NCBI GenBank assembly: GCA_016706865.1
Contig: JADJIS010000003.1
Span: 1 to 64,000 of the forward strand
Source: Bacteroidota bacterium
Lineage (GTDB): Bacteria > Bacteroidota > Bacteroidia > Chitinophagales > BACL12
DNA length: 64,000 nucleotides
Direction of reading: 5' to 3'
A model generated the notes under the pieces. It worked only from the letters and a program-made list of their open reading frames with translations. It searched no databases and was not told the DNA's origin. The translations under genes were made by a program, and so were the position numbers. The stretch's first letter is position 1, and each line of letters begins with the position of its first letter. Positions 53,096 through 62,195 of the stretch are shown here, one piece after another.

Positions 53096-56089
53096 ATGAG
53101 AAAACTTTCAGCCGGTTTTTTAAGTTTATTTATTTATTTATTCGCTTCTGCTCAAACTGCAGAAACCGTTGTGGATACGGCAGCGGTGGCTCCTCCCGTA
53201 TTAACGGAACGTCAATTGGGCCTTCAAAAGCGCAAGGCAATGGAAAACAGTACGCTACTGAGCAATGTGGAATTTACAAATATTGGTCCTACCATAATGA
53301 GCGGACGTGTGACAGACTTAGACGTTAACCCAAAGGATCCCACAAAATTTTATGTATCCTATGCCAGTGGTGGATTGTGGTATACGGAGAACAATGGATT
53401 GTCATTTACACCGCTTTTTGATAATGAAGATGTAATAACAATTGGTGACTTTGCTGTAGACTGGGCAAACAATATTATTTGGGTCGGTACAGGTGAAGTA
53501 AATAGCTCCCGCTCAAGTTACGCGGGAATTGGCGTTTATAAGTCGGTTGATGGGGGTAAAAGTTGGGAATACTGTGGTTTACCTGAATCGCATCACATTG
53601 GTAGAATTGTGATAAATCCAAGAGATCCGAATATGGTTTATGTTGCAGTATTGGGGCATTTATATACTCCGAATGTAGAAAGAGGGGTATATAAAACAAC
53701 TGATGGTGGAAAAACATGGAAACAAACCTTATTTATTGATGAAAATACAGGTGCTATTGATCTGTTGATAGATCCAAATGTTCCGGATTTTTTATATGCC
53801 TGCACCTGGCACCGTGAACGCCGGGCGTGGAATTTTGTAGAATCAGGTTCGGGTTCCGGAATTTATAAGTCAGTTGATCAGGGTGAAACATGGAATCTGT
53901 TGACAAAAAATGGGTCTGGTTTTCCGCAGGGCGAGGGAATCGGAAGAATTGGAATTGCAGTTTCTTATCAGAGAAATAATATAGTTTATGCAGTAGTTGA
54001 TAATCAAACTCCAAAAGAGGTTGATCCCGCAGAAAGGATGCGAAAGGCGGATGAGGAAATTTTTAACATGGATTCATTAAAAGCGCTTACAAAAGAAAAA
54101 TTTGCTATGCTGGACAATGCAGATCTTGCAAATTTTTTAGAAAAAAATAAATTCCCCAAAGATCAAACGGCTTCCCTTTTAAAAGAGAAAGTTGCGAACG
54201 AAGAATATTTACCAACAGTTTTAACAGATTATTTAAATGATGGAGGATATATTTTTAATTTACCGATAAAAGGCTGCGAAATATATAGAAGCGATGATGG
54301 TGGTACAACCTGGTTCAGAACACATGATAAATATCTCGACGGTGCATTTTTTACATATGGATATTATTTCAGTACTATTGAAGTGAGTCCGAAAAACGAC
54401 AATAAAATAATTGTTTCTGCATTTAATGCATTGCTTAGTGAAGATGGTGGAAAAACCTTTAAAAATATAGATGGAGATAATGTACATCCCGATCATCATG
54501 TAGCATGGATGAATCCGTCAAATGATAAACATATAATTGTTGGAAACGACGGCGGTATAAATATTACTTATGACAACGGGAAAAATTGGTATCTGGCAAA
54601 TAATCCTGCAGTTGGTCAATTTTATTCTGTTACCGTAGATGATGCAACACCCTATAATGTGTATGGAGGATTGCAGGATAACGGCGTGTGGACAGGCCCT
54701 TCCACTTATAATAAAAATAACTATTGGTATTCTTCAGGAAAATATCCCTATCAGGCAATTTATGGTGGGGATGGAATGCAAGTTCAGGTTGATACAAGAA
54801 ATAATGAAACCGTATATACGGGATATCAGTTTGGATATTATGCACGTTTAAATAAAAATTCAGGAAAAGAAGAATTAAGTATTCGCCCGGCTACCAAATT
54901 TGGTGAGGCGCCACTGCGGTATAATTGGCAAACTCCTATTGCACTTAGTAAACACAGTCAGGATATTTTGTATTATGGGTCTAACAGATTTCATCGATCA
55001 TTAAATAAAGGGGAGAATTTAGTTACACTTAGTGAAGATCTTTCCAATGGAAAAATAGAAGGTGATGTAGCATACGGAACAATAACAACAATTTCTGAAT
55101 CACCAATTAAATTCGGTTTATTGTACTGTGGTACAGATGATGGAAATATTTGGGTGAGTAAAGACAATGGATACAACTGGAATAAAATAAATGTTTTTAT
55201 TAAAAAGGAGATGCCTGCTACCAAAGCAAAAACACCTCCGCCGGCTATAAATATTATTCCGGAGGGGTTATGGGTGAGTAGAGTAGTGGCTGGAAAATAT
55301 AATGAATCAACTGTTATTGCCTCTTTGAATGGATATAGGAACGATAATTTCAATCCGTATTTATTTATAAGCGACGATTATGGATTAACCTGGTCGCAAA
55401 TTGGAACTGACCTGCCGGCAGAACCTATTAATGTGGTAAAAGAAGATCCTAAAAATTATAATATTCTTTATGTAGGCACCGATAATGGTCTTTACATTTC
55501 ATTAAACAGAGGAAGAAATTTCATGACCTTCAGCGCCGGGATGCCCCGCGTAGCTGTGCATGATCTCGCAATTCAGGAACGGGAAAATGAAATAGTGGTA
55601 GGCACACATGGGAGAAGTTTATATAAGGCCGACCTTGATGAAGTGCAGGCTCTTGATTCGTTAATTTCAAAAGATATCTATCTATTTGCGATAGATAATA
55701 TAAGTTATGATGAAAATCTGGGTAAACAATTTAATGTTTTTAACGATACTTATGTGTATGATCAGCAGTTTGCATATTTTGTAAAATCTGCCGGAGTGGT
55801 AACCATTCAGATCGCTACTGATGATGGTACTATTTTAACAGAAATGACCGATAATGCCGAAGCAGGAATTAATTATTTAAAGTATGATCTTAGTATCGAT
55901 AATAAATTTGAAGCTGTATATGAAAATTATTTGAATAATCAACCTGTGGATGGCATGCGTAAAGTTGCGGATGTAAAAGCTGCGGACAACGGAAAAATTT
56001 ATGTAATGCCGGGAAAATTTCAAATTAAAATGTCGACAGAAAGTTTGAATAATGTGGTGGAGAATTTTGAGGTGGTGAAAATGGACTAA
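53096..56089 (+). CDS. Secreted sortilin/BNR-repeat propeller protein
   Basis: I start at ATG 53096 (MRKLSAGFLSLFIYLFASAQ), which gives a clean signal peptide; the longer frame runs through the upstream terminator. The protein of 997 residues has VPS10/sortilin-type propeller blades: VEFTNIGPTIMSGRVTDLDV, FYVSYASGGLWYTENNGLSF, GIGVYKSVDGGKSWEYCGLP, GVYKTTDGGKTWKQTLF, GIYKSVDQGETWNLLTKNGS, YRSDDGGTTWFRTHD, VGNDGGINITYDNGKNWYLA and VGTDNGLYISLNRGRNF. The C-terminus is a small beta domain without a T9SS sorting motif. Homologues are common and are called glycosyl hydrolases without proof. Likely periplasmic or secreted by Sec only. Confidence 0.85.
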   Translation: MRKLSAGFLSLFIYLFASAQTAETVVDTAAVAPPVLTERQLGLQKRKAMENSTLLSNVEFTNIGPTIMSGRVTDLDVNPKDPTKFYVSYASGGLWYTENNGLSFTPLFDNEDVITIGDFAVDWANNIIWVGTGEVNSSRSSYAGIGVYKSVDGGKSWEYCGLPESHHIGRIVINPRDPNMVYVAVLGHLYTPNVERGVYKTTDGGKTWKQTLFIDENTGAIDLLIDPNVPDFLYACTWHRERRAWNFVESGSGSGIYKSVDQGETWNLLTKNGSGFPQGEGIGRIGIAVSYQRNNIVYAVVDNQTPKEVDPAERMRKADEEIFNMDSLKALTKEKFAMLDNADLANFLEKNKFPKDQTASLLKEKVANEEYLPTVLTDYLNDGGYIFNLPIKGCEIYRSDDGGTTWFRTHDKYLDGAFFTYGYYFSTIEVSPKNDNKIIVSAFNALLSEDGGKTFKNIDGDNVHPDHHVAWMNPSNDKHIIVGNDGGINITYDNGKNWYLANNPAVGQFYSVTVDDATPYNVYGGLQDNGVWTGPSTYNKNNYWYSSGKYPYQAIYGGDGMQVQVDTRNNETVYTGYQFGYYARLNKNSGKEELSIRPATKFGEAPLRYNWQTPIALSKHSQDILYYGSNRFHRSLNKGENLVTLSEDLSNGKIEGDVAYGTITTISESPIKFGLLYCGTDDGNIWVSKDNGYNWNKINVFIKKEMPATKAKTPPPAINIIPEGLWVSRVVAGKYNESTVIASLNGYRNDNFNPYLFISDDYGLTWSQIGTDLPAEPINVVKEDPKNYNILYVGTDNGLYISLNRGRNFMTFSAGMPRVAVHDLAIQERENEIVVGTHGRSLYKADLDEVQALDSLISKDIYLFAIDNISYDENLGKQFNVFNDTYVYDQQFAYFVKSAGVVTIQIATDDGTILTEMTDNAEAGINYLKYDLSIDNKFEAVYENYLNNQPVDGMRKVADVKAADNGKIYVMPGKFQIKMSTESLNNVVENFEVVKMD

Positions 56090-56126
56090 TAACGAAATTT
56101 TTTCTGACAATTGCGTTTTGTATGAT

Positions 56127-56516
56127 TCACCATGTGCGATATACTCGCTCATAAATTGCATCAACAATTGAAACCAGTTCCATCATTTCGAAAGGTTTTT
56201 CAATAAAATGATCGGCGCCTGCATCGGTGCATCGTTCTCTGGCAATTGGATCTGCTGATATCATTAAAATAGGGAGATGTTTAAACTCTTCCTTTGCTTT
56301 CAATTCTCTGCAAATATCACAACCGTCGATACCTGACAGATGCATATCCATAAGAATTATATGCGGTTTAATTTGCAAAATAAATTCTTCAATTTGTACC
56401 GCATTATCTCTTGTGGTTACATAATTGTACCCCTTATGTTTCAACATAGCATTTAACATAAAAAGTATATCCTCATTATCGTCAATTACCAATATGTGAA
56501 AATTTTCTTTCGACAT
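56127..56516 (-). CDS. Single-domain response regulator
   Basis: 129 residues, receiver domain only. The acidic pocket is VIDDNEDILF (Asp12, Asp13) with phosphoacceptor Asp57 in IILMDMHLSGIDG, then LPILMISADPIARER with the conserved Ser/Thr and FIEKPFE with the conserved Lys. No output domain follows. The gene sits 9 bases after the multi-PAS kinase gene on the same strand, so it is the obvious partner and probably passes phosphate onward or acts by protein contact. Confidence 0.92.
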   Translation of the reverse strand: MSKENFHILVIDDNEDILFMLNAMLKHKGYNYVTTRDNAVQIEEFILQIKPHIILMDMHLSGIDGCDICRELKAKEEFKHLPILMISADPIARERCTDAGADHFIEKPFEMMELVSIVDAIYERVYRTW

Positions 56517-56525
56517 AAATTGTGA

Positions 56526-59500
56526 TTAATGGTTTTGAAATATTGGAAGGGAAAAATAAAAAATGGATCCTTTTGGTGTTGCACTTTTAACGCCAATCTC
56601 TCCATTATGTCGTTGAATGATTTCGGCGGCTATAAATAAACCGATTCCAAAGCCGGGAAATGTTTTTTCATTTTTTCCTTCCACCCTGTAAAAACGTTCA
56701 AATATCTTTTTCTGGTCAGCCTGTGAAATTCCAATTCCTCTGTCTTCCACTGAAACTAAAATTTTATCATTTAAAACATCTGAATTCACATAAATTTCCA
56801 AACTATTTGGGGAATATTTAATTGCATTGGTCAGAAAATTTGTTAAAACCTGAGCAATTCTAATACGATCGGCTAAAACATGAGCATTGTTTTGTTTTGT
56901 AAAAATTATCTTATGTTCAGGATTAACATAATTGATCTCATTTATTACTTCTTCCACTAATTGATGCATACAAAATTCTTGTTTTTGTAAGGAAAGATAT
57001 CCGGACTTTATCTTAGAAAGATCTAGTAACTCGGCAATGAGATTGGTCATTTTATTTATTTGGTTTCCTAATTTATTCAGTGAGTCTTTTAAGAACACAT
57101 CATCATCCGCAGAATACATTGATTGAAGAAGTTGCACATATCCTTTAATGGAAGTGATAGGTGTTTTTAGTTCATGACTGGCCATTTTAATAAAATAATC
57201 TTTTTGCTGATCCTGTTCCCGCAAATCGTGTATATCTGTACTAGTACCCACCCACATCTGAATATTTCCATTTCCATCATGTTGCGGAATTGCTCTGCTT
57301 AGCTGCCATCTATATTCACCATCGGATCGTTTAAAACGATGTTCAAAAACAAAATCAACTCCCGTGGCAATGGTTTTTTGCCAGACATTTTTACTTTCTT
57401 CCTGATCTTCCGGATGGACAATTTGCAGCCATCCTTTCTCCATCAATGATTCATTATTCAAGCCTGAAAATTCGAATAAAGATTTATTAAAATAATTCAG
57501 ATTACCTTTCTTATCTGCCGTCCATATAAATTGTGGCATTGCATCAGCTAGCAGCCTGAATTTGAGTTCTCTTTCTTTTAAATTTTGTTGATAATTAATT
57601 TCATCCGTAATATCCCGGATTGTACCTATTAATTTTATCGGATTTTTATTTTCATCATAAAACACTTTTCCTTTACCCTCTATCCATCGCAAAACATTTT
57701 TATTGGTAGTTATTCTAGTTTGGTAGTGCAAAAAACCGGTTTTGAATGCATCCTTATATGCTTGTTCTCTTATTGCACGATCACCCGGATGCAAATGATT
57801 TGTTAATTGTTCATGCGTTAATTCTTTATATTCGTCATATCCTAGAATATTCAAATATTTTTGTGAATATTTAGGAACCTTTGTAACCCAATCCAGTTCC
57901 CAGGTTCCCAAGCCACCGGCGTCAATTATTATATTGAGTTTTTCATCCTCTTCCTTTAATTTGGTTTCATAAATTTTGCGATCGTTAATGTCGACACAAG
58001 CACCAATATAACCCTCAAATATTCCTTCCATCGAATATCTTGGCGTGCCTTTATATGATATCCATCGGTACTCTCCGTCATAACGTTTTAACCGATATTC
58101 CATGTAAAATTCTTTTCTATTTTCAAAAGCATAATTATAGGTATCCAGGCAAAATTTTTGGTCGTCGATATGTACTCCATTTATCCATCCATCACCAATT
58201 TCATCCTCCAAAGTTTTTCCGGTGAATTGTAACCAAGCCGAATTAAAGAAGTTGCATTTTTTATCGCTTCCTGCCATCCAAATAAATACAGGTGCTTCGT
58301 TGGCAATTTTTCGGAATCTTTTTTCACTCTCGTCAATTTTATTATAGGCATTAATCAGAAATTCTTCTGCTTTTTTTTGATCCTGCACATCGGTAAATGA
58401 CCCGATCCATTTTATTATATTTCCATCTTCATCTTTAATCGGTTCGCCCTTTCCTTGAAACCAATGGTATTGTCCGGATTTATTTTTTAAGCGCAGTTCA
58501 ATGAAATATTTTTTTCCACTTTTTAAACAATTGGTCCATTCTTCAATTACCCTTGGCAGGTCATCGGGATGTGTGATCTTTTCAAATGTTTCGGCTCCGT
58601 AAGGATCCAAACCTGTAAACTCTGACCATCGTTCGGATGCGAATGTCTGTTTTCCTTCGCTATCGGTTGCCCAAACCAATTCCTGCAGTGAGTTTGATAA
58701 TTGGCGGAATTGTTTTTCACTTTCCTCTATTTCCTTTCTCATTTTAACGTGATAAGTTACATCCAATGCTATTGCGTTTATACCTTTTATTGTACCATCA
58801 GGTTCACGCAAGGGAACCAATACTACGCTGATGTATATGGTTTGCATTTTACCCTTACGCATTATATTAACGCTTAATTCCTCCGCTTTAAATTTTTGAC
58901 CAGTATTATAAACGTTATCCATTATGGATTCAAATCCCTGTTGTGCCAGTTCGGGGATAGCTTCAAAAATATTTTTATTTAATAATTGTTCTGAAGTTCT
59001 TGAAAGTAGATTCAACATCAGCTCGTTTATTATCGTAACAACATGATTTTTACCGATAAAAATACATTTTGCAACCGGCGATTGAAGTATGCTGTTTAAA
59101 TATTGTTCGTTACTTAGTTCTAATAATTTAATTGTTTTAACCTTTTCAGTAGTTTCAACACAAGTTACCAGCACTCCGTTTATCATATGAAACTCGTCAA
59201 ACACGGGACTGTAACTGAAGGTCCAATGAACATCTTCAATTTTTCCGTTTCTAAAAATTGGTAACAGCTGATCTTCACTCCAGGTTGGTTTTCCTTCATA
59301 AAAAACCTGGTGTATCAACGGTTCAATTATATCCCATATTTCTGGCCATGCTTGTTCTGCATTCATGCCTAAAATGTCAGGATGTTTTCCATTAATTCCG
59401 AGCGATGGCCTATACGCATCATTATAAAAACATGTAAATTCATTACCCCAAAAAAGAAACATAGGGAATTTAGAATGTAAAATAAGAGATAGGGTAGTTC

Positions 59501-59639
59501 TCAGAGTATTTGGCCAATTTTCATAGGGTCCCAGAGGTGTTTCAGACCAATCCTTATTTAAAATAAGTTCACCCATTTCACCTGTAGAATGAAATATTTT
59601 TTCCAACGCTGATGATTTATGCGTGTCGATTTTTTGCAT
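56526..59639 (-). CDS. Multi-PAS sensor histidine kinase
   Basis: 1037 residues from Met 59639 (MQKIDTHKSSALEKIFHSTG); the longer frame upstream adds only polar sequence. At least six PAS/PAC units are visible, for instance WSETPLGPYENWPNTLRTTL with FTCFYNDAYRPSLGINGKHP, LQELVWATDSEGKQTFASER, APVFIWMAGSDKKCNFFNSA, GGLGTWELDWVTKVPKYSQK and MPQFIWTADKKGNLNYFNKS, each ending in W-x-G-x-x-x-D-I-type PAC sequence. The kinase core has His822 in KMASHELKTPITSIKGYV, N box VLTNFLTNAIKYSPNS, G1 VEDRGIGIS and G2 PGFGIGLFIAAEII. No membrane helix is visible, so it senses in the cytoplasm. Partner: the receiver at 56127. Confidence 0.93.
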   Translation of the reverse strand: MQKIDTHKSSALEKIFHSTGEMGELILNKDWSETPLGPYENWPNTLRTTLSLILHSKFPMFLFWGNEFTCFYNDAYRPSLGINGKHPDILGMNAEQAWPEIWDIIEPLIHQVFYEGKPTWSEDQLLPIFRNGKIEDVHWTFSYSPVFDEFHMINGVLVTCVETTEKVKTIKLLELSNEQYLNSILQSPVAKCIFIGKNHVVTIINELMLNLLSRTSEQLLNKNIFEAIPELAQQGFESIMDNVYNTGQKFKAEELSVNIMRKGKMQTIYISVVLVPLREPDGTIKGINAIALDVTYHVKMRKEIEESEKQFRQLSNSLQELVWATDSEGKQTFASERWSEFTGLDPYGAETFEKITHPDDLPRVIEEWTNCLKSGKKYFIELRLKNKSGQYHWFQGKGEPIKDEDGNIIKWIGSFTDVQDQKKAEEFLINAYNKIDESEKRFRKIANEAPVFIWMAGSDKKCNFFNSAWLQFTGKTLEDEIGDGWINGVHIDDQKFCLDTYNYAFENRKEFYMEYRLKRYDGEYRWISYKGTPRYSMEGIFEGYIGACVDINDRKIYETKLKEEDEKLNIIIDAGGLGTWELDWVTKVPKYSQKYLNILGYDEYKELTHEQLTNHLHPGDRAIREQAYKDAFKTGFLHYQTRITTNKNVLRWIEGKGKVFYDENKNPIKLIGTIRDITDEINYQQNLKERELKFRLLADAMPQFIWTADKKGNLNYFNKSLFEFSGLNNESLMEKGWLQIVHPEDQEESKNVWQKTIATGVDFVFEHRFKRSDGEYRWQLSRAIPQHDGNGNIQMWVGTSTDIHDLREQDQQKDYFIKMASHELKTPITSIKGYVQLLQSMYSADDDVFLKDSLNKLGNQINKMTNLIAELLDLSKIKSGYLSLQKQEFCMHQLVEEVINEINYVNPEHKIIFTKQNNAHVLADRIRIAQVLTNFLTNAIKYSPNSLEIYVNSDVLNDKILVSVEDRGIGISQADQKKIFERFYRVEGKNEKTFPGFGIGLFIAAEIIQRHNGEIGVKSATPKGSIFYFSLPIFQNH

Positions 59640-59859
59640 TAATGATTTTATAGGTATAAGTTTTATAAATTTATAATAAAAAATGCAAGCGTTGTACCGG
59701 CAATTCCTTGCCGCTGTTATCAATGCAATCCTTAAATCGTTAAATTTTGTTGAAAGGGTAAAATTATTTTTTCAAAAAATATACCAGAATCTCTACAATA
59801 TCATAATCTCAGGGGAAAAGAGTGTAATAAATTCCACAATATAATATTTTAAAATTAAA

Positions 59860-59875
59860 GTGGAAAAAATTCCAC
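59860..59875. promoter_or_regulatory. Inverted repeat upstream of topoisomerase IB
   Basis: GTGGAA-AAAA-TTCCAC is a perfect 6-bp inverted repeat with a second ATTCCACA half-site at 59831-59838. The region 59640-59986 otherwise holds no gene and separates the divergent kinase and topoisomerase genes. It could be an operator; no regulator is known. Confidence 0.35.
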
Positions 59876-59986
59876 ATATTTTGGAATAAAATACACATGT
59901 TTCACACGTTGATCTGGATTAGATTCCCCAATTTGAGTGATTTTAATCAGGCATTTGATTTGAATCCAGCAACATTCCTGTCGAAT

Positions 59987-61087
59987 ATGGAAAAACTGGA
60001 GACTATTGATCTACCTGACCACAAACTTGCGGTAATTAATACCGACTTGATCAAAAATGCAAGATCAGTTGACCTGATTTATGTAAGTGATTCGCAGGAG
60101 GGCATTTTGCGCAAGCGAAGGGGCGCAGGATTTTATTATGTTTTTAGGGACAAAACACTTAAAGATAAATTGGTTTTGGAGCGAATAAAATCTTTGGTGA
60201 TTCCACCGGCATGGGAAAAAGTTTGGATATGTTCAAAGGAGAATGGACATCTTCAGGTTACGGGTTTAGACAATAAAAAAAGAAAACAATATAAATATCA
60301 TCCATTATGGAATTCTGTCCGCAACCAAACTAAATTCTACCGTTTAAAGGAGTTTGGAAAAGTTCTGCCGATAATTCGTTTACAGTTGGAAAAAGATCTC
60401 TCTTTACCGGGTATGCCGGTTGAAAAAGTTTTGGCAACCATAGTTAGTTTAATGGAAAGAACGCATATCAGAATAGGAAATAATATGTATGAAAAATTGT
60501 ATGGTTCCTTCGGACTTACCACATTAAAAGATAATCATGTTAAAATATCAGGTCAGGAATTGCGTTTTATTTTTAAAGGGAAAAAGGGAGTGGAGCATGA
60601 TATTCATATAAAAAATAAAAAGTTATCGCGCATTGTTCAAAAATGTAAGGATATTCCGGGGAAAGAACTTTTTCAATATGTTGATGAATCCGGCACCAGA
60701 AAAACTGTTGACTCAGGAATGGTAAATCATTATATTAAAACAATTTGCGGACAGGATTTTACTGCTAAAGATTTTAGAACCTGGGCCGGAACTTTGGAAG
60801 CATTACTTGCGTTTAAAGAAATTGGATTTTTTAATACAGTTACCGAATCAAAAAAGAATATTACGCAGGCTTTGGAAATGGTTTCCAAACAGTTGGGAAA
60901 TACTAAAAATGTATGCAAAACTTATTATGTGCATCCGGTTGTATTGACGTTGTATGAGAATGGAACATTGAAGAAGTATATTAAAGAACTGGATGCTATT
61001 GAGGTGGATGATGATAAAGCTGGGTTGACAAGTGCGGAGCTGGTGTTGATGAAGATATTAACTGGTGGGAAGCGGACGCTTCGATGA
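59987..61087 (+). CDS. DNA topoisomerase IB
   Basis: Poxvirus-type topoisomerase IB relaxes supercoils through a 3'-phosphotyrosine. I prefer ATG 59987 (MEKLETIDLPDHKLAVINTD); the longer frame from 59897 is possible. Blocks: RRRGAGFYYVFRDKTLKDK-like segment near residue 40, SLVIPPAWEKVWIC, HLQVTGLDNKKRKQYKYHPL, VLATIVSLMERTHIRIGNNM with the catalytic Arg, LTTLKDNHVKISGQELRFIF, DFTAKDFRTWAGTLEALLAF and CKTYYVHPVVL with the nucleophile Tyr (Tyr314, next to Tyr313). 366 residues, full length. The last six codons (GKRTLR) and stop lie inside a REP repeat. Confidence 0.93.
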   Translation: MEKLETIDLPDHKLAVINTDLIKNARSVDLIYVSDSQEGILRKRRGAGFYYVFRDKTLKDKLVLERIKSLVIPPAWEKVWICSKENGHLQVTGLDNKKRKQYKYHPLWNSVRNQTKFYRLKEFGKVLPIIRLQLEKDLSLPGMPVEKVLATIVSLMERTHIRIGNNMYEKLYGSFGLTTLKDNHVKISGQELRFIFKGKKGVEHDIHIKNKKLSRIVQKCKDIPGKELFQYVDESGTRKTVDSGMVNHYIKTICGQDFTAKDFRTWAGTLEALLAFKEIGFFNTVTESKKNITQALEMVSKQLGNTKNVCKTYYVHPVVLTLYENGTLKKYIKELDAIEVDDDKAGLTSAELVLMKILTGGKRTLR

Positions 61088-61149
61088 ATGTTGCACAAGC
61101 CTAAGGCTTGCGCTATTTTTGTTGAGCTGCACGCCGAAGGCGTGCAGCT
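61067..61149 (+). repeat. REP element 1 (two hairpins), overlapping the topoisomerase stop
   Basis: Starts GGGAAGCGGACGCTTC, then GCACAAGCC-TAA-GGCTTGCGC, then a perfect 11-bp hairpin AGCTGCACGCC-GAA-GGCGTGCAGCT at 61125-61149. The first 57 bases recur at 62052-62108 on the other side of the transposase gene. The repeat encodes the last codons of the topoisomerase. Confidence 0.85.
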
Positions 61150-61340
61150 ATAGGCGTAAGGATTACATTTTTGCGTAATAATTAAAAAAAAAGTAGTGCC
61201 TGCCCATTAATTTTACTTTCCTTTAATTAACAATTAAAAATTAACATGTTTTATTAAAGACACTCACCATTTTTTATTTTTTCTTTAAAATAATTGTATA
61301 CATTTTTTTAACCGCTTAATAATTTAATTCTCGCTTCATA
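61150..61340. other. Intergenic AT-rich stretch
   Basis: About 190 bases between REP element 1 and the long hairpin. Very AT-rich with poly-T tracts. No gene, RNA or promoter could be supported. Confidence 0.5.
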
Positions 61341-61389
61341 TTTAATTTGAGGAGAAAAAATGGAACATTTTTTCTCCGTTCAAATTAAA
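61341..61389. repeat. Long hairpin upstream of the RAYT gene
   Basis: TTTAATTTGA-GGAGAAAAAATG pairs with CATTTTTTCTCC-G-TTCAAATTAAA around GAA, a nearly perfect stem of about 22 bp with one bulge. It ends where REP element 2 begins. Confidence 0.8.
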
Positions 61390-61436
61390 TAGCGCAAGCC
61401 TTAGGCTTGTGCAAAATTCAGTAAAGCATCCGCTTT
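61386..61436 (-). repeat. REP element 2 (inverted)
   Basis: The reverse complement of the REP consensus: on the minus strand AAGCGGATGC, then GCACAAGCC-TAA-GGCTTGCGC and CTATTT. It stands head-to-head with elements 1 and 3, 48 bases before the transposase start. Confidence 0.85.
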
Positions 61437-61484
61437 TAATATTTTAATATTTCTTTTTATTTTTGAATTGTTTAATCCTTAATT

Positions 61485-62051
61485 ATGAGCAATAAATATA
61501 AATTTCGTAGTTACGAAGATCTTTATTTTACTACACAAACTGTTGTTAATTGGGCAGATGTTTTTACAAGAAATTTGTATAAAAATATTGTCATCGACAG
61601 CTTGAAATTTTGTCAGGAAAAAAAGGGATTGGAAATTTATGCATGGGTGATGATGACAAATCATCTTCATTTTATTTTGGGCACACATCAAAACCCTTTG
61701 AATGAAATTTTACGCGATTTTAAAAGTTATACTTCAAGAAGAATTAAAGATGCGCTTTATAATAATAATTATGAAAGCAGAAGATATTGGTTAACACATA
61801 TGTTTGAATATGAAGGGCATAAAAACAGTAATAATGAAGAATGGCAATTTTGGCAACAGGATAATCATCCAATTCGTTTATTTAATGCAGATATAACGAG
61901 ACAAAAATTAAATTATATTCATAATAATCCGGTGAAGGCCGGGTTTGTGGAGGAACCGGCGCATTGGGTTTATAGTAGTGCAGGGGATTATTTGGCGGAT
62001 AGGAAGGGGTTGCTCGACATTTTATTATTAGAAGGTTTATATTATGTTTGA
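61485..62051 (+). CDS. REP-associated tyrosine transposase (RAYT)
   Basis: 188 residues, Y1_Tnp (IS200/IS605-like) fold. The HUH motif is H60-L-H62 in YAWVMMTNHLHFILG, and the likely nucleophile is Tyr82 in LRDFKSYTSRRIKDAL. The C-terminal part (DNHPIRLFNADITRQKLNYI, HNNPVKAGFVEEPAHWVYSS) is typical of RAYTs and absent from IS200 TnpA. RAYTs cut single-stranded REP sequences and are thought to spread them as REPs or REPINs, usually as single-copy housekeeping-like genes. Here the gene is flanked by three REP elements in matching orientation, which supports the call. Start ATG 61485 follows an AT-rich leader. Confidence 0.92.
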   Translation: MSNKYKFRSYEDLYFTTQTVVNWADVFTRNLYKNIVIDSLKFCQEKKGLEIYAWVMMTNHLHFILGTHQNPLNEILRDFKSYTSRRIKDALYNNNYESRRYWLTHMFEYEGHKNSNNEEWQFWQQDNHPIRLFNADITRQKLNYIHNNPVKAGFVEEPAHWVYSSAGDYLADRKGLLDILLLEGLYYV

Positions 62052-62108
62052 GGGAAGCGGACGCTTCAAAGAACGTTGCACAAGCCTAAGGCTTGCGCTA
62101 TTTTTATT
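62052..62108 (+). repeat. REP element 3
   Basis: 57 bases beginning directly after the transposase stop and matching 61067-61123 with only a few differences (GGGAAGCGGACGCTTC, then GCACAAGCC-TAA-GGCTTGCGC). A degraded second hairpin (GCTAGCCTGCGGCTTGCAG) follows at about 62112-62130. Confidence 0.88.
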
Positions 62109-62195
62109 AGATGCTAGCCTGCGGCTTGCAGTGTGTTGTGGGTGTAAGTCCATTGGATGAACTTTTGGGTGTGGGAGTGGTTTCGAATAGCCGGG

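Noticed and set aside
61485..62051. Ordinary IS200/IS605 transposon
   Set aside because: The C-terminal extension, the absence of TnpB and the flanking REP palindromes fit a RAYT instead.
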